This document shows positions 58,853-64,000 of a DNA stretch of 64,000 bases, piece by piece. How positions within the stretch are numbered: the first letter of the stretch is position 1; every line of letters starts with the position of its first letter. The translations under genes and the position numbers were made by a program. The DNA lies in assembly GCF_050389775.1 (NCBI RefSeq), contig NZ_CP177144.1:3534001-3598000 (forward strand), read 5' to 3'. The notes under the pieces are model-generated. The model was given only the letters and a program-made list of their open reading frames with translations, had not been told where the DNA came from and did no database searches. The DNA comes from Marinibacterium sp050389775 (lineage in GTDB: Bacteria > Pseudomonadota > Alphaproteobacteria > Rhodobacterales > Rhodobacteraceae).

Positions 58853-60177
58853 CCGGGGGCAAGCGCCAGATCCTCGACATGAACGCCTTTGATCCGGGCG
58901 CGGCGGCACAATCGCCGCCCGTCGCCCGGCGGTTGGGCAACTTGGGCGCGGCCTCGGTCCTGTTCTACCGCGAGCCGATCGAGATGGTCGCGGCCGAAGG
59001 GGCCTGGATGCAGGCCCGCGATGGCCGGCGTTACCTGGATTTCTACAACAACGTGCCGTCGGTCGGCCATTCGCATCCTGCCGTCGTTGCGGCCGTGACC
59101 GACCAGATCGCCCGGCTGAACACCAACACGCGCTACGTCGTGGGCGTGGTCGACGATTACCTCGACGCGCTCAAGGCCCGCCTGCCCGAGACCCTGGCCA
59201 ATGTGGTGATGACCTGTTCGGGCTCCGAGGCCAACGACCTGGCGATCCGGGTGGCCCGGGCGGTGACCGGCGCGCGGGGCGTGATCGTGACCGAGACGGC
59301 CTATCACGGCAACACCGACCTGGTGACCGCGGTGTCGCCCTCGGCGCTGAAACGCGGCGATGTGCCCGATTGGGTGGCCCTGGTGCCTGCGCCCGATATG
59401 GGCCCCGGTTATGGCTCCGGTTCCGACACCGGCCCGGCGGACAGGTTCGGCGCCGAGGTGGCCCGGGCGGCGGCCGACCTGGCGGCCCGGGGCCACGGGG
59501 TTGCCGCCTTTCTGGCCGACAGCATCTTTTCCTCCGACGGGGTCTATGCCGACCCGCCGGGCCTGCTGGCCCCGGCCGTGGCCGCCGCCCGCGCGGCCGG
59601 CGGGTTGTTCATCGCCGACGAGGTCCAGCCCGGCTTTGGCCGCACCGGCGCGTCCTTCTGGGGATTTGAGCGCCACGGGGTCACGCCCGACATCGTGACG
59701 ATGGGCAAGCCCATGGGCAACGGCTTTCCGATGGCGGCCATGGCCGCGCGGCCCGACCACCTGGCCGCCTTCTGCCGCGACACGGGCTATTTCAACACCT
59801 TCGGAGGCAATCCTGTGGCCGCCGCCGCCGGCCATGCCGTGTTGCGGGTGATCTCGGCCGAAGGGTTGCAGGACAACGCCCTGCGCGCGGGTGACCGGCT
59901 GAAGGCCGGGCTGGCCCGGCTGGCCGAGGCGCATGAGGTCATCGGCGACAGGCGCGGCGTGGGGCTGTTCCTGGGCGTCGACATCCGCGGCCCTGCGGGG
60001 CCGGACGCCGGGGCGACCACGCGCATCATCAACGGGTTGCGCGACGAAGGCGTGCTGATCGGGGCGGCGGGCAAATGGGGGGCCACGCTCAAGATCCGCC
60101 CGCCGCTCTGCCTGACGGCGGACGAGGTCGACCTGTTCCTCGATGCCCTGGGCCGGGTTCTGGCCAAGGGCGTCTGA
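58849..60177 (+). CDS. Class III PLP-dependent aminotransferase or phospho-lyase
   Basis: 442 residues with the class III aminotransferase fold: FYNNVPSVGHSHPAVVAAV, SGSEANDLAIRVARA, HGNTDL, FIADEVQPGFGRTG, and PLP lysine in IVTMGKPMGNGFPMAAMAA, then NTFGGNPVAAAAG. The start is ATG 58849, overlapping the kinase stop. Members of this family paired with an APH kinase can act as phospho-lyases (O-phosphoethanolamine or 5-phosphohydroxylysine) rather than transaminases. Which one applies is undecided. It is convergent with soxG. Confidence 0.9.
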   Translation: MTGGKRQILDMNAFDPGAAAQSPPVARRLGNLGAASVLFYREPIEMVAAEGAWMQARDGRRYLDFYNNVPSVGHSHPAVVAAVTDQIARLNTNTRYVVGVVDDYLDALKARLPETLANVVMTCSGSEANDLAIRVARAVTGARGVIVTETAYHGNTDLVTAVSPSALKRGDVPDWVALVPAPDMGPGYGSGSDTGPADRFGAEVARAAADLAARGHGVAAFLADSIFSSDGVYADPPGLLAPAVAAARAAGGLFIADEVQPGFGRTGASFWGFERHGVTPDIVTMGKPMGNGFPMAAMAARPDHLAAFCRDTGYFNTFGGNPVAAAAGHAVLRVISAEGLQDNALRAGDRLKAGLARLAEAHEVIGDRRGVGLFLGVDIRGPAGPDAGATTRIINGLRDEGVLIGAAGKWGATLKIRPPLCLTADEVDLFLDALGRVLAKGV

Positions 60178-60219
60178 AGGGCAATCCGCGCGCCCGGGCC
60201 GGCGCCGTCGCGGGACGGA

Positions 60220-60774
60220 TCAGCCCTCTGCCGTCTCCAGGCGCCCGGCGACCTCGGCCAGCGCATGCCAGAGCGAGCCGGCATAAGACCGCATGCCCAT
60301 CACGGTCAGCCGGTCCGGCCCGCGGCGGATCACGAAGACCGTCATGTGGTGCAGCAGCGTGCGCGTCGCGCCGCCCGGGGCCAGCGCCCCGGCCGGAAGG
60401 TTGACCAGCCGCTCGCGCATCTGCTCGATCGCCGCCGCCGGCCCGTCGATGTCCAGGATCACCCAGCCATCGGTCTGGTCGGTCACGATGGCCCCAGGCA
60501 CCTCCCCCAGCAGCGCGCCGGCGAAATCGTCATCGCCCCGGCCCGTGCCTTCGATCATCCATTGACCCGGCGCCATCCAGAAATTGCCGACGCCTTCGCC
60601 GGCCACCGCCCGGCCCGGCGCGGCCAGCCCCATGCCGAAGGGTTCGGGCGGCGTTCCCGCACAGGCCAGCGAGGCCAGCCCGATATCCATCCGCTCGCTC
60701 AGCGTCACCGGGCCAAGGCGCTGCACCCGGGGGGCCGTGCCGCCAAAGGCATTTGTTGCAACCAGGTCAGTCAC
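60220..60774 (-). CDS. soxG: Sarcosine oxidase gamma subunit
   Basis: 184 residues from GTG 60774, overlapping soxA by 8 nt. It has the SoxG features: WMAPGQWMIEG, DQTDGWVILDIDGPAAAIEQMRERLVNLPAG, and TLLHHMTVFVIRRGPDRLTVMGMRSYAGSLWHAL. Heterotetrameric sarcosine oxidase demethylates sarcosine to glycine, formaldehyde (or methylene-THF) and H2O2. Gene order here is soxD, soxA, soxG; soxB is beyond the right edge. Confidence 0.9.
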   Translation of the reverse strand: MTDLVATNAFGGTAPRVQRLGPVTLSERMDIGLASLACAGTPPEPFGMGLAAPGRAVAGEGVGNFWMAPGQWMIEGTGRGDDDFAGALLGEVPGAIVTDQTDGWVILDIDGPAAAIEQMRERLVNLPAGALAPGGATRTLLHHMTVFVIRRGPDRLTVMGMRSYAGSLWHALAEVAGRLETAEG

Positions 60775-63700
60775 GCAGGCGCCCTCCCTCGGGGTCGACG
60801 AAATGCGGGGCCACGACCGTCAGCCGCGCCTCGCTGCCTTCGAGCGGGTTGGCCGCGACGATGGTCTCGCCCATGCGCCCGGCCCCGTCCCGAAGGAACC
60901 CCAGGCCGATATGGCTGTCGAGATGGGGCGAGAAACAGGCCGAGGTGACCCAGCCTTCGTCGGTCTGCGTCGCGCGTTCCGCGCCCTCGGCAAAGAGATG
61001 TGCGCCGGGCACGACCCGGTCGTTCGGATCGACAGGCCTCAGCCCGACCAGCAGGCGGCTGTCGGCCTCCATCGCCAGGCGGCGCGACATGACCGCGCCG
61101 ATGCTGTCCTTCTTGACCGACACCATCCGTCCCAGCCCCAGCATCGCTGCCGTGGTCTGGCCGTTCAACTCGGCCCCGGCGGCATGGCCCTTTTCGACAC
61201 GCAGCACGCCAAGCGCCTCGGTGCCATAGGGCGTGACGCCCAGGTCGCGGCCCAGCTCCATCAGCCGGGCCATCACCGCCGCGCCATAGCGGGCGGGCAC
61301 GGCCAGCTCATAGGCCAGTTCGCCGGAAAACGAGATCCGGAAGAGCCGGGCGCGCAGGCCGCCGGCCACGGTCACCGGCGCGCAGGCCATGAAGGGGAAA
61401 GCCGCGTTCGCCAGGTCCGCACCGTCGACGATCCGCTCCAGCAACTCCCGCGATTTCGGCCCGGCCACGGCGATTTGCGCCCAGGCATCCGTGGTCGACA
61501 GGATCTGCACGTCCATCCCGGCAAACAGGCCCTGCCGGGCAAATTCCATGTTGCGATAGACCGCCCCGGCATTGGCCGTGGTGGTGGTGACGACGTAATG
61601 ATCCTCGGCCAGCCGGGCGCAGGTACCGTCGTCGAACAGCATGCCATCCTCGCGCAGCATCAGCCCATAGCGCACGCGGCCGACCTTGAGGCTGGCCATG
61701 GCGTTGGAATAGATCCGGTCGAGGAAAGCCCCGGCGTCGCGCCCCTGGACGTCGATCTTGCCCAGCGTGGTGACATCGCACAGGCCCACGTCGCGGCGCA
61801 CGGCCAGGGCCTCGCGGTCGACGCTTTGGCGCCAATGGGTCTCGCCGTCCTGCGGGAAGTACTGGGCGCGCATCCACTGGCCGACCTCGACAAAGACCGC
61901 GCCCTGCGTCTCGGCCCAATGGTGGGTCGGCGGCAGGCGTGTGGGCCGGAACCGCGCGCCGGTGTCACCGCCGCCCAGCACGCCCATCGACACCGGGCTG
62001 AAGGGCGGGCGATAGGTGGTCGTGCCGGTCTCGGGGATCGTCCGGCCGGTCAGCTCGGCCATGACGGCCAGCGCGGTGACATTGGCCGTCTTGCCCTGAT
62101 CGGTGGCCATGCCAAGCGTCGTCCAACGCTTGAGATGCTCGACCGAGACCATGTTTTCCTGGTGCGCCAGGCGGATGTCCTTGACGGTCACGTCGTTCTG
62201 CTGGTCGACCCAGGCCCGCCCCTTGCCCGGCACATGCCAGAGCGGAGCGATGGCCTGCGGCAGGTCCTCGGCCACCGGAAGATCCACCTTGGGCGTCGCG
62301 AACCCGAGCGCAGCGAGGGCCTCCGCCGCCACCTTGTGCCCGTCCGCCAGTGCGGCGGCGCAGCCGCCGCGCCCGGCCGCCGCGCCAGCGGCGGCAAGGC
62401 CCGCAGGGCCGCCCTGCCCCGGCACGAAGGCCTGGATCGCGTCATCCCAGACCGGCCGGGCCCGGTGATGCCCGCTCAGGTGCAGCGTCGGGTTCCACCC
62501 GCCGGCCACCCCCAGCGCCGTGCATTCCAGCCAGGTGCCCACCCCGTCGGCCCCCGTCACCTCGATCGCCCGCAGCGCCCGCCGGCCCAGCGTGCCCGTC
62601 ACCTGCGCCCCCGCGATTACCGCATAATCGCCGAACCGCGGCGCCTCGGCCCGCGCGTCAATCACCGCAAACACCGGCACGCCCTTGGCCACCAGGTCGA
62701 CCGCCGTGCGGTGGCCGTCATCGCCATTGGTAAAGATCGCCACCCGCCCCTCGGGCGCCACGGCCCAGCGGTTGAGATAGGCGCGCATCGCCCCGGCCAT
62801 CATGATCCCCGGCCGGTCATTGTCGCGAAAGGCGATCGGCCGCTCGATGGCGCCGGCCGCCAGAACCGCCCGTTTCGCCGTGATCCGCCACAGGGTCTGC
62901 CGCACGGGACCCGGCGCGGCCAGGTGATCCGACACCCGCTCCACCGCGCCGAAAACCCCGTGATCATAGGCCCCGAAGACGGTCGTGCGCGTCAGGATGC
63001 GCACGTTGTCCATCGCGCGCAGCTCGGCCTCGGCCGCCGCGACCCAGCTGGCCGCCGGCTGTCCGTCCAGCGGCTGGCTCTCGGCCAGAAGCCGCCCGCC
63101 CAGCCGGAAATCCTCGTCGGCCAGCACCACCTGCGCCCCCGCCCGCCCGGCGGTCAGCGCGGCAGCCAGCCCGGCCGCCCCGCCGCCGATGACCAGCAGG
63201 TCAGCATGCAGAAAGCCCCGGTCATAGCCGTCAGGATCGGGGTCCATCGACAGCTTGCCCAGCCCCGCCGCCCGGCGGATCACCGGCTCATAGAGCTTTT
63301 CCCAGAAGGCCTTGGGCCACATGAAGGTCTTGTAATAGAAGCCCGCCGTCAGGAATGGCGCCAGCAGGTCGTTGACGGCCAGCGCATCCCAGGCCAGCGA
63401 GGGCCAGCGGTTCTGGCTGGTGGCCTCCAGCCCGTCAAAGAGCTCGGCCACCGTGGCCCGGGTGTTGGGCTCGCGCCGGGCGCCGCCGCGCAGTTCGACC
63501 AGCGCATTGGGTTCCTCGGACCCGGCGGTCAGCACCCCGCGTGGGCGGTGATACTTGAAGCTGCGGCCCATCAGCTGCACGCCGTTCGCCAGCAGGGCCG
63601 AGGCCAGCGTATCGCCCTGGAACCCCTGGTACGCCCGGCCGTCAAAGCGGAACGACAGCTCTTGCCCCCGGTCGATCAGCCCGCCGTCGATGCGCTTCAT
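60767..63700 (-). CDS. soxA: Sarcosine oxidase alpha subunit
   Basis: 977 residues, the usual size of the alpha chain. An N-terminal 2Fe-2S-like region without the ferredoxin cysteines (FRFDGRAYQGFQGDTLASALLANGVQLMGRSFKYHRPRG), an NAD/FAD-binding fold (DLLVIGGGAAGLAAALTAGRAG), and a C-terminal GcvT-like aminomethyltransferase domain that receives the methyl group on tetrahydrofolate (DVTTLGKIDVQGRDAGAFLDRIY, YELAVPARYGAAVMARLMELG). ATG 63700 overlaps the soxD stop (ATGA). The frame upstream is shadowing soxD. Confidence 0.94.
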   Translation of the reverse strand: MKRIDGGLIDRGQELSFRFDGRAYQGFQGDTLASALLANGVQLMGRSFKYHRPRGVLTAGSEEPNALVELRGGARREPNTRATVAELFDGLEATSQNRWPSLAWDALAVNDLLAPFLTAGFYYKTFMWPKAFWEKLYEPVIRRAAGLGKLSMDPDPDGYDRGFLHADLLVIGGGAAGLAAALTAGRAGAQVVLADEDFRLGGRLLAESQPLDGQPAASWVAAAEAELRAMDNVRILTRTTVFGAYDHGVFGAVERVSDHLAAPGPVRQTLWRITAKRAVLAAGAIERPIAFRDNDRPGIMMAGAMRAYLNRWAVAPEGRVAIFTNGDDGHRTAVDLVAKGVPVFAVIDARAEAPRFGDYAVIAGAQVTGTLGRRALRAIEVTGADGVGTWLECTALGVAGGWNPTLHLSGHHRARPVWDDAIQAFVPGQGGPAGLAAAGAAAGRGGCAAALADGHKVAAEALAALGFATPKVDLPVAEDLPQAIAPLWHVPGKGRAWVDQQNDVTVKDIRLAHQENMVSVEHLKRWTTLGMATDQGKTANVTALAVMAELTGRTIPETGTTTYRPPFSPVSMGVLGGGDTGARFRPTRLPPTHHWAETQGAVFVEVGQWMRAQYFPQDGETHWRQSVDREALAVRRDVGLCDVTTLGKIDVQGRDAGAFLDRIYSNAMASLKVGRVRYGLMLREDGMLFDDGTCARLAEDHYVVTTTTANAGAVYRNMEFARQGLFAGMDVQILSTTDAWAQIAVAGPKSRELLERIVDGADLANAAFPFMACAPVTVAGGLRARLFRISFSGELAYELAVPARYGAAVMARLMELGRDLGVTPYGTEALGVLRVEKGHAAGAELNGQTTAAMLGLGRMVSVKKDSIGAVMSRRLAMEADSRLLVGLRPVDPNDRVVPGAHLFAEGAERATQTDEGWVTSACFSPHLDSHIGLGFLRDGAGRMGETIVAANPLEGSEARLTVVAPHFVDPEGGRLRD

Positions 63701-63966
63701 GACGCGGCTCCCTTCACCAGGTCGGCGCCGAGGATCTCGTGCGTGACGGTATCGCGGGTGACCACCAGCCAGGAGCGGTCGCCATGTTCGTGGTACCACA
63801 GCTCGCGGTGCACGCCCGCCGGGTTGTCGCGCAGGTAGACGTAATCGTGAAAGGCCTCCGCCGCGCCCGGGGCCATGCCGTCGGGGCGGTCCAGCAGCCG
63901 GGCATCGCCGAGATAGGTGAATTCCTGCGCGTCGCGCGGGCCAAGGATGGGATGCGGGATCAGCAT
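63697..63966 (-). CDS. soxD: Sarcosine oxidase delta subunit, lacking the usual zinc cysteines
   Basis: 89 residues from ATG 63966. Delta-chain features are present (GPRDAQEFTYLGDARLL, DYVYLRDNPAGVHRELWYHEHGDRSWLVVTRDTVTHEI), but the cysteines that bind zinc in the known structure are absent: the N-terminal C-x-x-C is H-x-x-L and the third Cys is Asp. There is no ribosome binding site before this ATG and the frame stays open to the right edge (Y-N-H-A-D-P-F-R-D-L-S), so the start may be upstream of the window. The next gene there should be soxB. Confidence 0.78.
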   Translation of the reverse strand: MLIPHPILGPRDAQEFTYLGDARLLDRPDGMAPGAAEAFHDYVYLRDNPAGVHRELWYHEHGDRSWLVVTRDTVTHEILGADLVKGAAS

Positions 63967-64000
63967 GGACAGGTCTCGGAAAGGGTCGGCATGGTTGTAA

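Overview
The window is very GC-rich DNA with dense operons, frequent ATGA/GTGA stop-start overlaps and several TTG/GTG starts. The gene content (XoxF-type methanol dehydrogenase, PQQ-associated ABC genes, glutathione-dependent formaldehyde dehydrogenase, Fdh3-type formate dehydrogenase, sarcosine oxidase, protocatechuate dioxygenase) points to an alphaproteobacterium of the Rhodobacteraceae that oxidises C1 compounds and methylated amines. No rRNA, tRNA, CRISPR array or transposase was seen.

Layout. (1) 1-22.1 kb is a lanthanide-type methanol/alcohol oxidation locus. It holds a PQQ-associated ABC system with periplasmic helpers (387-5870), a CxxxCW rhodanese-like protein, xoxJ, xoxG and xoxF (6057-9921), a zinc metallohydrolase and flhA (10127-12401), three small or unknown secreted proteins, a SoxYZ-like carrier, a membrane coiled-coil protein with three repeated domains, and an OmpR-type two-component system coupled to a YVTN propeller and near an SRPBCC (MxaD-like) protein. 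(2) 22.9-27.0 kb has a small membrane protein and a second two-component pair whose NtrC-like regulator lacks the GAFTGA loop. (3) 27.1-39.2 kb is a formate dehydrogenase locus: fdhABC, a TAT-leader small protein, a TorD-like chaperone, DUF3305/DUF3306 proteins, a multi-cluster ferredoxin, a WD40-cytochrome c fusion and another cytochrome c. (4) 39.3-41.7 kb is a Mrp/DUF cofactor cluster. (5) 42.1-43.8 kb is pcaCHG. (6) 44.3-47.5 kb is a tungstate ABC transporter (tupBCA order) with a convergent HTH-PBP regulator, probably supplying metal to the formate dehydrogenase. (7) 48.1-56.5 kb has trmO, a TauD-like dioxygenase, a CheB-CheR-PAS fusion, a small unknown protein and a GGDEF-EAL protein. 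(8) 56.9-64 kb has an SDR, a kinase/class-III PLP enzyme pair and soxDAG of a sarcosine oxidase operon that runs out of the window.

Together regions 1, 3 and 6 describe methanol to formaldehyde (XoxF, XoxG, XoxJ), then S-hydroxymethylglutathione oxidation (FlhA), then formate to CO2 (Fdh), with a W/Mo supply. Region 8 can feed formaldehyde from sarcosine. S-formylglutathione hydrolase is not in the window.

Two features stand out beyond the genes. A palindrome of the form TCTCAG-n3-CTGAGA recurs before three transcription units of the xox locus, at the same 109 bp distance in two of them. Many gaps, and several protein linkers, are filled by short-period tandem repeats (7, 21, 26 and 35-36 bp, and a ~190 bp duplication).
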